Part shown: piece after piece, positions 54,250 through 62,415 of the stretch
Position numbering within the stretch: position 1 is the stretch's first letter
Layout: each line of letters opens with the position of its first letter
Origin: Methanoplanus endosymbiosus
GTDB lineage: Archaea > Halobacteriota > Methanomicrobia > Methanomicrobiales > Methanomicrobiaceae
Direction of reading: 5' to 3'
Assembly (NCBI RefSeq): GCF_024662215.1
Contig: NZ_CP096115.1
Span: 248,001 to 312,000 of the forward strand
Length of the DNA: 64,000 bases
Notes under the pieces: model-generated
The model's input: the letters and a program-made list of their open reading frames with translations, nothing else
Told to the model about the DNA's origin: nothing
Database searches by the model: none
Translations under genes and position numbers: made by a program

Positions 54250-55455
54250 ATGAAATTTATAAAAGATCCTGTTCATGGCTATGTTGAAGTTCCTGACGAA
54301 ATTCTCCCTTTTCTGGATTCATCCGCCGTTCAGAGACTGAGATCTGTAAAGCAGCTTGGTTTTTCACACCTTGTTTATCCGGGTGCAAACCACACCCGTT
54401 TTGAACATTCACTCGGCACTATGCACCTTGCCGGTGTTATGGCAAAGAACCTCATGCTCTCTGCACATGACATAACTATTGTCTCTCTTGCCGGACTTCT
54501 GCATGATATCGGCCACGGCCCCTTTTCCCATGTTACAGAATCACTTATGGAGAAGTACGTCGGAAGGCAGCACCATGAGATAGAATCATATCTGAAGAAG
54601 GGTGATCTTGCAGTCCTCTTTGAAAATTCAGGCATATCTCCGGATGAGTTATACTCAATAATCGGCGGGGATCATAATTACGCCGGAATTATCCATGGTG
54701 AACTTGATGTTGACCGGATGGACTACCTCTTAAGGGATGCGCATTATTCCGGAGTGCCGTACGGGACAGTTGATGCCCAGCGGCTGATTCACAGTACAAT
54801 TCTCTCACCAAAAGGACTTGTTCTGAAGAAGAGCGGAATCAATGCCGCAGAGTCCCTTCTCATTGCAAGAACACTCATGAGACCGTCTGTATATTATCAT
54901 CATGTAAGCAGGATTGCTGAAGCTATGGTAAAGGCAGCAGCAGAGGCTCACCTTCTGGATATTGGCACATCTGAGGCCGGGAGACTATTATCCTTAAACG
55001 ATCCTGCATTTATGATGGAAGTCTCAACTTCAGAGTCAGACTTTGCAAGAGATCTTATGGAAAGACTCGCAGTCAGGCGACTGTATAAAAGATCAATCTA
55101 TGCAGGAATGGATCAGGTGAGATATTCTTCAGTTAACAAAATGATAGATCTCGGTGATGAATCCGGTATAAAAAAAGCGATATGTGAAGCCTGCGGGCTT
55201 GATGAAGATAAGATACTGGTTGATATTCCGTCAAGGCCCTCATTTATGAATATTGATGTCAATGTAGGTGAAGGTGCGGCATTAACGTCACTTGAAGACT
55301 TATCCCCACTTGTAAATACTTTAAATGAGACCAGAAAAAGTCAGTGGAGAATAGGAATATACACCCCACAGGAATACAGGGAGACTGTTGAAGAGGCTGC
55401 TTATAATGTTCTTGATATCCGAAAACCCACCCGGCAGGACAAACTCAATATCTGA
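54250..55455 (+). CDS. HD-domain phosphohydrolase (SAMHD1-like fold)
   Basis: 401 residues. The start KFIKDPVHGYVEVPDEIL and ANHTRFEHSLG with HD residues AGLLHDIGHGPFSHVTE identify the HD superfamily group that includes dGTPases and SAMHD1. YTNY-type GELDVDRMDYLLRDAHYSGVPYG is a further family signature. Likely metal-dependent hydrolysis of nucleotides; the substrate is unknown. The C-terminal 120 residues look like the family's regulatory end. Preceded by TTTATATTTAAAC, a TATA-like element at about 54226, with an almost leaderless start. Confidence 0.9.
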   Translation: MKFIKDPVHGYVEVPDEILPFLDSSAVQRLRSVKQLGFSHLVYPGANHTRFEHSLGTMHLAGVMAKNLMLSAHDITIVSLAGLLHDIGHGPFSHVTESLMEKYVGRQHHEIESYLKKGDLAVLFENSGISPDELYSIIGGDHNYAGIIHGELDVDRMDYLLRDAHYSGVPYGTVDAQRLIHSTILSPKGLVLKKSGINAAESLLIARTLMRPSVYYHHVSRIAEAMVKAAAEAHLLDIGTSEAGRLLSLNDPAFMMEVSTSESDFARDLMERLAVRRLYKRSIYAGMDQVRYSSVNKMIDLGDESGIKKAICEACGLDEDKILVDIPSRPSFMNIDVNVGEGAALTSLEDLSPLVNTLNETRKSQWRIGIYTPQEYRETVEEAAYNVLDIRKPTRQDKLNI

Positions 55456-55616
55456 CGAAAAATATCCCGGCGGTCCGGAGATAACATGAGTTCTGAATAT
55501 GACAAATTATCAGTCAGGCATATCTCCGCACGCTAATAATATCTTTCATTAAATCCATACATTTTAATAATATTTTAGATCGATATAATAACCCATCCGG
55601 ACTAAAAGGAGAAATT

Positions 55617-56162
55617 ATGAAGAAATATGTTGTTGCTGTCACAGGTGCAAGCGGAATAACTTATGCAAGACGGCTTCTTGAGGTGCTCACACCTCTGGCA
55701 GAAGTGCATATTATTATCTCAGATATGGCAAAGAAGATCGCAGATTATGAGGAAGTTGATCTTTCTGGATTTGACGGCATATATGTTGCAGAAGAGGATA
55801 TGTTTGCAGATATCGCAAGCGGTTCTTTCAGGTACGACGCAATGGTCGTCATACCATGCAGCATGAAGACACTTGCAGCAATCAATTCAGGTTTTAGTGA
55901 CAATCTTATTACAAGGGCAGCAGATGTCTGCTTAAAGGAAGGCAGGAAGTGCATCCTTATGCCAAGGGAGATGCCCCTTTCCGGAATACATCTCAGAAAT
56001 ATGGCTGAACTTGACAGTGCAGGAGCAACAATAATGGTCATCAGTCCGGGTTTTTACCTTAAGCCAAAGACGATTGATGACCTTATTGACATGGTTGTTG
56101 CAAGAGTGCTGGATCACCTTGGTGTAAAACACAGTATTTCAGATAGATGGAGTGGTAACTAA
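55617..56162 (+). CDS. ubiX: Flavin prenyltransferase UbiX
   Basis: 181 residues. UbiX prenylates FMN to make prFMN, the cofactor of UbiD decarboxylases. The N-terminus YVVAVTGASGITYARRLLEVL holds the FMN loop; VIPCSMKTLAAINSG and EGRKCILMPREMPLS are further signatures. ATG 55617 has AAAGGAG seven bases upstream. Its stop overlaps the ubiD start by one base. In archaea ubiX-ubiD often serve the modified mevalonate pathway together with aconitase X, the next two genes here. Confidence 0.95.
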   Translation: MKKYVVAVTGASGITYARRLLEVLTPLAEVHIIISDMAKKIADYEEVDLSGFDGIYVAEEDMFADIASGSFRYDAMVVIPCSMKTLAAINSGFSDNLITRAADVCLKEGRKCILMPREMPLSGIHLRNMAELDSAGATIMVISPGFYLKPKTIDDLIDMVVARVLDHLGVKHSISDRWSGN

Positions 56163-57403
56163 TGCGTAATTTCATAGAGAAGATGAGGGAAAACAACCTT
56201 GTTATGGATATTGAAGAGGATGTCTCCTCCGTGTATGAGGCTCCGAAGATTGCAGCCGGCACAGATAAACTTGTATTTTTCCACAAACTTGACGGCAGCC
56301 ACAGAGGAGTAATGAATGTTACTGCATCACGGGAAGCAATAGCACTGGCACTTGATTATGATGAGGATGAACTTGTAAAAAATCTTTCAGGAGCAGAATA
56401 TTCCGGAGATATTGATATAAAGGGAAAGCTCAGCATGCACCACCCGAATTTATTCTCGATTCCGGTAATGAAATATTTTCCTCTTGATGCAGGGCGTTAT
56501 CTCACATCGGCAGTTGTATTTTCAGAATATGGCGGTGTCAGGAATGCATCCATTCACAGAATGCTTGTCCTTGATGAAAACCACCTTGCAGCAAGACTTG
56601 TTGAAGGCAGGCATACTCATACACTTCTTAAAAAGGCTCTTGAAAACGGCGAAAGACTGCCGGTTGCAATAACAATTGGTACACATCCGGCAGTCACATT
56701 TGCATCCTGCACCAGGGTTCCGGAGAATAAGGAACTTAATTTCGCAGCGGAACTGATGGGCGGCAGTCTTGATGTATATGAGTGCCCCAACGGAGTGTCT
56801 GTGCCTGATGCCGAGATTGTCCTTGAGGGATTTATCGGCGGAGATATGGCCGATGAAGGGCCGTTTGTTGACATTACAGGAACATATGACCCTGTAAGGT
56901 CTGCGCCTGTAATTGAGATCACAGGCATGCACGTTAAAAATGATCCCGTATATCATGGTATTCTTCCGGCAGGAAACGAGCATAAACTACTGATGGGAAT
57001 GCCCTATGAACCTAAAATCTACAGGATGGTTGCAGGAGTTACAACTGTCAGGGATGTGCTGCTCACAACCGGAGGATGCGGTTATCTGCATGGTATTGTG
57101 AAGATACGCAAGAATACTGAAGGTGACGGTAAAAATGCAGTTATGGCGGCATTTGCTGCACATACCTCCCTTAAGCATGTTGTAATCGTTGATGAGGATA
57201 TTGACATCCGGAATATGGAGGATGTTGAATATGCAATTGCAACCCGCGTCAGGGGAGACCGTGATCTGATGGTAATCTCCGGGGTCAGAGGTTCTTCACT
57301 TGATCCGTCAAGGATTGGCGATGGTCTCAATGTAAAGATTGGAATAGATGCCACAATGGAGATGGGCAGGAAAAACGAATATATAAGGGCAGAGTGGGAC
57401 TGA
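56162..57403 (+). CDS. UbiD-type decarboxylase, probable anhydromevalonate phosphate decarboxylase
   Basis: 413 residues of the UbiD family, shorter than bacterial UbiD, as in archaeal anhydromevalonate-5-phosphate decarboxylase. Signatures: RHTHTLLKKALENGERLPVAITIGTHP (landmark over about 150-176), NASIHRMLV (prFMN-contacting His), EGPFVDITGTYD with the catalytic acid, and MGRKNEYIRAEWD at the end. In the modified mevalonate pathway this enzyme converts trans-anhydromevalonate 5-phosphate to isopentenyl phosphate. Its genomic position between ubiX and the aconitase-X gene supports this assignment. Proteins for phenolic acids are less likely. Confidence 0.9.
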   Translation: MRNFIEKMRENNLVMDIEEDVSSVYEAPKIAAGTDKLVFFHKLDGSHRGVMNVTASREAIALALDYDEDELVKNLSGAEYSGDIDIKGKLSMHHPNLFSIPVMKYFPLDAGRYLTSAVVFSEYGGVRNASIHRMLVLDENHLAARLVEGRHTHTLLKKALENGERLPVAITIGTHPAVTFASCTRVPENKELNFAAELMGGSLDVYECPNGVSVPDAEIVLEGFIGGDMADEGPFVDITGTYDPVRSAPVIEITGMHVKNDPVYHGILPAGNEHKLLMGMPYEPKIYRMVAGVTTVRDVLLTTGGCGYLHGIVKIRKNTEGDGKNAVMAAFAAHTSLKHVVIVDEDIDIRNMEDVEYAIATRVRGDRDLMVISGVRGSSLDPSRIGDGLNVKIGIDATMEMGRKNEYIRAEWD

Positions 57404-57407
57404 AAAA

Positions 57408-58571
57408 ATGTATCTTGACAGTGAAGATGAGAAAGTTCTCGCCGGAGAGTATGGTGAGACAAGACAGAAGATGATGGAGATACTTGTGGCTTTGGGCAAG
57501 GTATTCAATGCAGACAATTTAATACCGATATCAAGTGCGCAGGTGGCTGGTGCATCATATAAGACGATAGGAAAATGGGGTCTTGAATGGCTCAGCCATC
57601 TTGATGCACGGGTGGTTGTTCCTTCTGTTTTAAACCCAATCGGCATGCCCAGGGAAGGCTGGCAGGATATTGATATACCACGTCAGTTTGCAGACAATCA
57701 GAATAAAGTTATCAATGCCTACAAGAGGCTTGGAATCAGGATGGAGTGTACATGCACACCATATTATCTGAATAATACAAATTACGGTGATCATCTGGCA
57801 TGGTCCGAGTCATCTGCCGTATCCTATGCAAATTCCGTCATCGGTGCAAGGACAAACAGGGAAGGCGGCCCTTCCGCGCTTGCGGCGGCAATGGTTGGCA
57901 AAACTCCTAATTACGGCCTCCATATCTTTAAAAACAGGATGCCTGAGATTTCAGTTGAGATTGAAGGCGGGGACAATATCCATGCACAACACTATGGGGC
58001 TATCGGCTATCTGGCCGGCAATAAAGTCGGCAAAAAAATTCCCCTCTTTACAAATATCCGTCCATTGAGGGATCAGTTAAAGGCACTTGGTGCTGCAATG
58101 GCAGCAAGTGGTGCTGTTGCCCTGTACCATGTAAAGGGTATTACTCCTGAGACAAAACTGCCGACATTTGTGAAAGATCCATCTGAGAAAATTATCATTG
58201 AACAGAGTGAGATTGAGGCTCTGTTTAATGACGAAGAGGTTGATGCAGTTGCCGTCGGCTGCCCGCACTGTTCACCCGGTGAACTGATGAATCTCTCTAA
58301 ACTTCTGGATGGCAAGTCTGTTAAAAAGCCGTTTTATGTCTTTGTTGCAGAAGGTGTCATGAATTCAAACCGGAAATATGTCTCAAAGATTGAGAAGAGC
58401 GGTGCAAAGGTTATAAGGGACACCTGCATCGTTGTCTCTCCGGCTATGGATAAGTTTGAGAGAATAATGGTTGATTCCGGAAAGGCATTTGCATATGTTC
58501 CGAATATGTGCGGCGCGACTGCGAAAATAGGATCTGTTGAAGAGTGTGTTGCAGAGGCACTCCGGAAATAA
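57408..58571 (+). CDS. Aconitase X large subunit, phosphomevalonate dehydratase
   Basis: 387 residues matching the AcnX catalytic subunit. It dehydrates (R)-mevalonate 5-phosphate to anhydromevalonate phosphate in the archaeal mevalonate pathway. Iron-sulfur ligands are suggested by RMECTCTPYYLNN, AVGCPHCSPGELMNL and VPNMCGA. SAQVAGASYKTIG and NREGGPSALAAAMVG are family signatures. The small (DUF126) subunit is not in this window and should be elsewhere. It starts 4 bases after ubiD, completing a ubiX-ubiD-acnX operon. Confidence 0.93.
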   Translation: MYLDSEDEKVLAGEYGETRQKMMEILVALGKVFNADNLIPISSAQVAGASYKTIGKWGLEWLSHLDARVVVPSVLNPIGMPREGWQDIDIPRQFADNQNKVINAYKRLGIRMECTCTPYYLNNTNYGDHLAWSESSAVSYANSVIGARTNREGGPSALAAAMVGKTPNYGLHIFKNRMPEISVEIEGGDNIHAQHYGAIGYLAGNKVGKKIPLFTNIRPLRDQLKALGAAMAASGAVALYHVKGITPETKLPTFVKDPSEKIIIEQSEIEALFNDEEVDAVAVGCPHCSPGELMNLSKLLDGKSVKKPFYVFVAEGVMNSNRKYVSKIEKSGAKVIRDTCIVVSPAMDKFERIMVDSGKAFAYVPNMCGATAKIGSVEECVAEALRK

Positions 58572-58574
58572 TTT

Positions 58575-59489
58575 TTATAAATCTATAACTTTTTTCAGAC
58601 CGTCTGCTTTTACATAATATACCTCTGCAAAGCCGCATGGGTGATAACGCATCTTTGCATCCCTAAGTCCGGAGAGGCCGAGGTCAGATTCCCGGTTGAT
58701 AAACTCATATCTCTCTGACAGCATTTTTGCAGTTTCGTTGTTGATGCCTTTGTAATTTCCCTGGCAGTCCGGCAGTCCTTTTTCAAAATGAACAATGGCT
58801 GTATCATGATTCAGTTCTTCAAATATGGATATGGCAGATATATTGTCATTAACTCTGATAATAAGGCCGGAAAGTCCGAGTTTTACAAAATTTTTCACCG
58901 AAGAAACGGCCGCTTCCATCTCGTAGCCAAAAACTTTTGTTTTGCTGCACTCCTTCCATTCGCACCATCTGACAAGGAAATCCTCTACTTCGTAGAGGTT
59001 CTCCTCTGTTATGCTCTCAATTGTGTATCTGCATTTATTTCTGAATTTATTGAGATGCTTTCTGATTGTAAGATATTTCTTTCCGGGAAGATCTTTTAGA
59101 TCCGATGTCTTGTATATGTAGTCAAAAAAATCCCTGTCAGTGTTGATTGTTACATCCGGAAATATTCTTGAGAATTTTTCCTTTGTTTTAGTGTCAAAGA
59201 TCTGGTACGCATATTCTCCGCCGATTTCAGCGGCCAGATTTACGGTTTTCAAAAACAGGTCAGTATCTTCGGGGCCGAATGGCCCGCGTACTGAGTGTTC
59301 ACCTTCAATTGTGCTTGTGATGATTAACGAATCTTCTGTAATCAGATATCTGTAAGCAGCGTAATCATTCCAGCAGAACATATTTGTAAAGGAATTATCA
59401 CTGTGAACAGGAGGGTAATTTTTCTGGTGTTTTTTAATTATTTCAATGTCATTTAGAGTTATAGGTTTAAAGTCTTCAAATTTCAGCAT
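58575..59489 (-). CDS. DUF2156 (phosphatidylglycerol lysyltransferase C-terminal-like) protein
   Basis: About 304 residues. FEDFKPITLNDIEIIKKHQ at the N-terminus, NMFCWNDYAAYRYLITED, and DFFDYIYKTSDLKDLPGKKYLTIRKHLNKF are typical of DUF2156, a GNAT-like fold related to aminoacyl-phosphatidylglycerol synthases. The acceptor in archaea is unknown. ATG 59489 is preceded by GGTGA six bases upstream and follows the GNAT stop by 5 bases; ATG 59501 is an in-frame alternative. It converges on the acnX gene with a 3-base gap. Confidence 0.88.
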   Translation of the reverse strand: MLKFEDFKPITLNDIEIIKKHQKNYPPVHSDNSFTNMFCWNDYAAYRYLITEDSLIITSTIEGEHSVRGPFGPEDTDLFLKTVNLAAEIGGEYAYQIFDTKTKEKFSRIFPDVTINTDRDFFDYIYKTSDLKDLPGKKYLTIRKHLNKFRNKCRYTIESITEENLYEVEDFLVRWCEWKECSKTKVFGYEMEAAVSSVKNFVKLGLSGLIIRVNDNISAISIFEELNHDTAIVHFEKGLPDCQGNYKGINNETAKMLSERYEFINRESDLGLSGLRDAKMRYHPCGFAEVYYVKADGLKKVIDL

Positions 59490-59494
59490 AAAAT

Positions 59495-59920
59495 TCACCA
59501 TCTGGTGTATATCATAGGAGTATGTCCGTTCATTATTTCAAACCCTTCCATCCGGTAAAAATCTTCTGTATCAGGTTCTGCGATAAGGCCAATCCATGAG
59601 AGGCCTCTTTTAACTGATTCATCGACAAGACTTTTCAGAACCGTTTTGCCAAGGCCCTTTCCTCTGTAATCTTTTAAAATTACAAGGTCCTGAATATATC
59701 CGTCTGAAACTCCGTCTGATATGACCCTGCCCATGCCCACAGCCTTATTTTGTCTGACAGAATATGCAACTGCAAACAGGAAACTTCCGGATATTAGGGG
59801 CAAAATTCCCATTTTATCCCACTCTTCCTTCCACCAGTTTCCCTGCCTGTATAATTCTATTATTTCAGAAGTATTCCATTCTTCTACAAACCGTATTTCG
59901 ATCTTTTCATCATCAGGCAT
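59495..59920 (-). CDS. GNAT family N-acetyltransferase
   Basis: 141 residues. The acetyl-CoA binding motif is LVILKDYRGKGLGKTVLKSLV, followed by GLSWIGLIAEPDTEDFYRMEGFE, the typical last GNAT strands. The N-terminal half has tryptophans (WNTSE, NWWKEEW) that may form the substrate pocket. The acceptor is unknown. ATG 59920; first gene of a two-gene unit with the DUF2156 protein, which shares the acyltransferase-like fold. Confidence 0.88.
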   Translation of the reverse strand: MPDDEKIEIRFVEEWNTSEIIELYRQGNWWKEEWDKMGILPLISGSFLFAVAYSVRQNKAVGMGRVISDGVSDGYIQDLVILKDYRGKGLGKTVLKSLVDESVKRGLSWIGLIAEPDTEDFYRMEGFEIMNGHTPMIYTRW

Positions 59921-60031
59921 TTAAGTTAATTATTTCTGTAGGATTTGATATTAATCTGGCTGTTCTCCGATAAATATTTGCAATGATATTTGTAATATAA
60001 TGAATATCTATGTACATAATCCGGTGTAACA

Positions 60032-60502
60032 ATGATTGAAATAAAAGATCATCAAAAAGCATTGCTGGTGCTTGGGTGTCCGCAGGTACCCACACAGACC
60101 GCTGCCGCAATGTATCTTGCGTATAAACTGAAAAATACCGGGATTATACCTGTAATTGCAGCAAATCCTGCTGCAAGAATGCTGATGAAATATGCAGATC
60201 CTGAAAAGCACTATATTGATGAACTGCATGATCTGGACAGAATGATCGGTGATCTTGTTGAAAGGAGGCAGAATTTCTCTTTATGCTTTGTATTCGTCCA
60301 TAATGATTCAGGTCTGTCTTATGCTGCTTCTATGAATATAATACTTAATGGAGGGATAGTAATTCCTGTAATATTCGGAAAGGAGATTGAATCACTTAAG
60401 GAAGGGATTAATTTTGACTGTTCTGTCATATCCGGAAGAGCAGAACATAACCCAAAACCGCTGATAAATGCAATGGAGAGTGGAATTAAATGGGATGTTT
60501 AG
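60032..60502 (+). CDS. DUF1890 methanogen protein
   Basis: 156 residues. It starts IKDHQKALLVLGCPQVPTQTAAAMYL and has NPAARMLMKYADPEKHYIDEL, giving a Rossmann-like pattern (nucleotide- or B12-like fold) with C16. DUF1890 proteins are confined to methanogens; the function is unknown. The end overlaps the DUF1894 gene by 13 bases, a pairing conserved in methanogens as far as I know, which suggests a complex of the two. ATG 60032 has GGTGT near position 60023. Confidence 0.87.
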   Translation: MIEIKDHQKALLVLGCPQVPTQTAAAMYLAYKLKNTGIIPVIAANPAARMLMKYADPEKHYIDELHDLDRMIGDLVERRQNFSLCFVFVHNDSGLSYAASMNIILNGGIVIPVIFGKEIESLKEGINFDCSVISGRAEHNPKPLINAMESGIKWDV

Positions 60503-60762
60503 AGAAACTTCCATATGAAGTAATACAGAGAAATTCCAGTTTTAAGGAAGCGCGTGAATATGTCGAAAAGAACATAAAGGAATATTATGAAGTTCCTCCG
60601 GGTTACAAAATATTTGATGTTTATATCATAGGAGTACCCCCAATTAAGGTTGGTATTGACGGAGATAGTGTGATCTTCCCATATACAAAACCCTGTCACG
60701 GGACATTTCTTGTGAGGGTGAAAGAAGCTCACGATGAGATAAAGAGACTCAGGAAAAAATAA
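60490..60762 (+). CDS. DUF1894 methanogen protein
   Basis: 90 residues. The sequence CLEKLPYEVIQRNSSFKEAREYVEKN and DVYIIGVPPIKVGIDGDSVIFPYTKPCHGTF (landmark regions) match DUF1894, known only from methanogens. It includes C3 and a second cysteine in KPCHG. Start ATG 60490 lies inside the DUF1890 gene, so it is translated by coupling. The reaction or role is unknown; its strict occurrence in methanogens points to C1 metabolism. Confidence 0.87.
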   Translation: MGCLEKLPYEVIQRNSSFKEAREYVEKNIKEYYEVPPGYKIFDVYIIGVPPIKVGIDGDSVIFPYTKPCHGTFLVRVKEAHDEIKRLRKK

Positions 60763-60780
60763 TATTTTTAGCTTTTTTTG

Positions 60781-61341
60781 ATGAATTTTATTGCCGTTCT
60801 ACTTATTGCAATCGGGCTTGCAATGGATGCCTTTGCTGTTTCCATCTCTGCCGGAGTAAAGGTTCCAAAGGGATCAAAAATCAGGACAGCTCTTATTATG
60901 GCCCTGGTTTTTGGACTATTCCAGGCTTTAATGCCGGTTATCGGGTGGACATTAGGGACAGGTTTTGCAGATTATGTGGATGCCTGGGATCACTGGATTG
61001 CTTTTATTTTGCTGTCAGCGATTGGTCTGAAGATGATATATGAGGGCCTCTCAGAATCAGAGGGGGATGAAGAGAGAAATGTCACAAATGGTGTAATAAT
61101 CTTAATATTGGGCATTGCCACAAGTATTGATGCCCTTGCAGTAGGATTTACATTTGCATTCCTGAATGAACCCATCCTGATTCCGGTACTGATAATTGGT
61201 ATTGTAACCTTTCTCTTTTCATTTGCCGGTGTGATTTTTGGTGAAAAATTCCGTGATCTTATCGGAAGAAAAGCAGAAATTCTCGGTGGGCTTGTCCTTA
61301 TAGGGATAGGGGTGAAGATACTTGCTGAGAGTTTAATCTGA
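60781..61341 (+). CDS. mntP: Manganese efflux pump MntP family
   Basis: 186 residues with six transmembrane helices. The conserved aspartates sit in GLAMDAFAVSISAG (helix 1) and GIATSIDALAVGF (helix 4), which in MntP form the Mn(II) path. ATG 60781 is preferred over a TTG three bases earlier. It follows DUF1894 by 18 bases in the same direction and may share its transcript. Metal specificity is inferred from the family. Confidence 0.92.
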   Translation: MNFIAVLLIAIGLAMDAFAVSISAGVKVPKGSKIRTALIMALVFGLFQALMPVIGWTLGTGFADYVDAWDHWIAFILLSAIGLKMIYEGLSESEGDEERNVTNGVIILILGIATSIDALAVGFTFAFLNEPILIPVLIIGIVTFLFSFAGVIFGEKFRDLIGRKAEILGGLVLIGIGVKILAESLI

Positions 61342-61403
61342 GATCTGTGTGAATCTGATCAAAAAGCTGATGAAACTGAATTTATAGAGCATGAATTTGT
61401 ATT

Positions 61404-61475
61404 ATGAATAAAATCCGGTATTTTTTAATCATGCTTGTAACTATCCCCCTAGTAATTTCTGAAGTAATTGTGTAA
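61404..61475 (+). CDS. Possible 23-residue hydrophobic peptide
   Basis: A frame from ATG 61404 to TAA codes for a basic start (NKIR) and then a hydrophobic run (FLIMLVTIPLVI), like a signal peptide or small membrane peptide. It lies in the 195-base gap before the OGG1-like gene. No good ribosome binding site is visible. It may be a small membrane protein, a remnant of a larger gene, or chance. Confidence 0.2.
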   Translation: MNKIRYFLIMLVTIPLVISEVIV

Positions 61476-61536
61476 TGTGGTCTATTTCAGAGGTTATAAT
61501 ATTATAATTATGACTGACAACCAATAATGTATATAA

Positions 61537-62415
61537 ATGACTGATATCTGTACGATTGATCTCAACACTAAAACACCTTTCAGTCTGGATATTACATTAT
61601 CCTGCGGGCAGGCACCAAGGTGGGAATATTCTGAAGGCTGGTGGATTGGAGTTGTGCTTGAAGATGTAATTAAAATCAGGCAGACAGATAATACCCTTGA
61701 ATTTACAGGTTGTGATGGGGAATTTATCCGTGATTATTTCTGCCTCGATTATGATCTGAATGAATTTTATAAAAAGTTCAGTGATGATTATCTGCTGAAA
61801 GATGCCTTTGAAAAGCTGAGAGGTTTAAGAATTGTCAGACAGGACCCATGGGAATGTCTCTTGTTTCAGATGACTGTTAATAAAATCCGGACAAAAGGGG
61901 ATTATGACCGGATAACAAGAATAGCAAAAGGAGTCGGGAAAGAATTAATTTTTGAGGGCAGGAAATATTATTCGGTTCCGGGGGCAGAGATTATCTCAGA
62001 ATCAGGTTTAAGAACCCTAAAAACCTGCAACATTGGTTATTATGCCACAAATATTTTTAATACGGCAGAAAAAGTCATTGAGGAGAGAGACTGGGCAGAA
62101 AAAGTATCTGTTATGGATTATGAGAATGCAGTTGCTTATCTTTCAGGATTTAAAGGGGTAAAAAGAAGTGTTGCAGAATGGGTTTTATTACTCTCACTAA
62201 AGCGATATGATATCTTTCCGGTGGACACACATATAAGGGATTTCTTCGTTAAGAACTACATGAAAGATTATCATTTCAGCAAAACAGGAAGTAATGCTAT
62301 TGATTCTACAGTCAGAGATGTAGCAGATAAAAAATTTGGCAGTTATGCCGGATATGCAATGGAATATCTCTTCAATATGAATAATGAGTTTATTGAGGAT
62401 TTTATTAAATCCTAA
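61537..62415 (+). CDS. OGG1-family DNA glycosylase lacking the catalytic lysine
   Basis: 292 residues. The N-terminal OGG_N-type domain (FSLDITLSCGQAPRWEYSEG, RDYFCLDYDLNEFY) and the helix-hairpin-helix domain of 8-oxoguanine glycosylases are both present. The Gly/Pro-Asp part is LSGFKGVKRSVAEWVLLLS followed by FPVDTHIRDFF. In human OGG1 the nucleophile Lys249 lies 19 residues before Asp268; here the position 19 residues before the aspartate is serine (GVKRSVAE versus GVGTKVAD). The aspartate is kept. The protein may thus be a monofunctional glycosylase, like AlkA, without AP lyase activity. ATG 61537. Substrate uncertain: oxidised or alkylated base. Confidence 0.85.
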   Translation: MTDICTIDLNTKTPFSLDITLSCGQAPRWEYSEGWWIGVVLEDVIKIRQTDNTLEFTGCDGEFIRDYFCLDYDLNEFYKKFSDDYLLKDAFEKLRGLRIVRQDPWECLLFQMTVNKIRTKGDYDRITRIAKGVGKELIFEGRKYYSVPGAEIISESGLRTLKTCNIGYYATNIFNTAEKVIEERDWAEKVSVMDYENAVAYLSGFKGVKRSVAEWVLLLSLKRYDIFPVDTHIRDFFVKNYMKDYHFSKTGSNAIDSTVRDVADKKFGSYAGYAMEYLFNMNNEFIEDFIKS

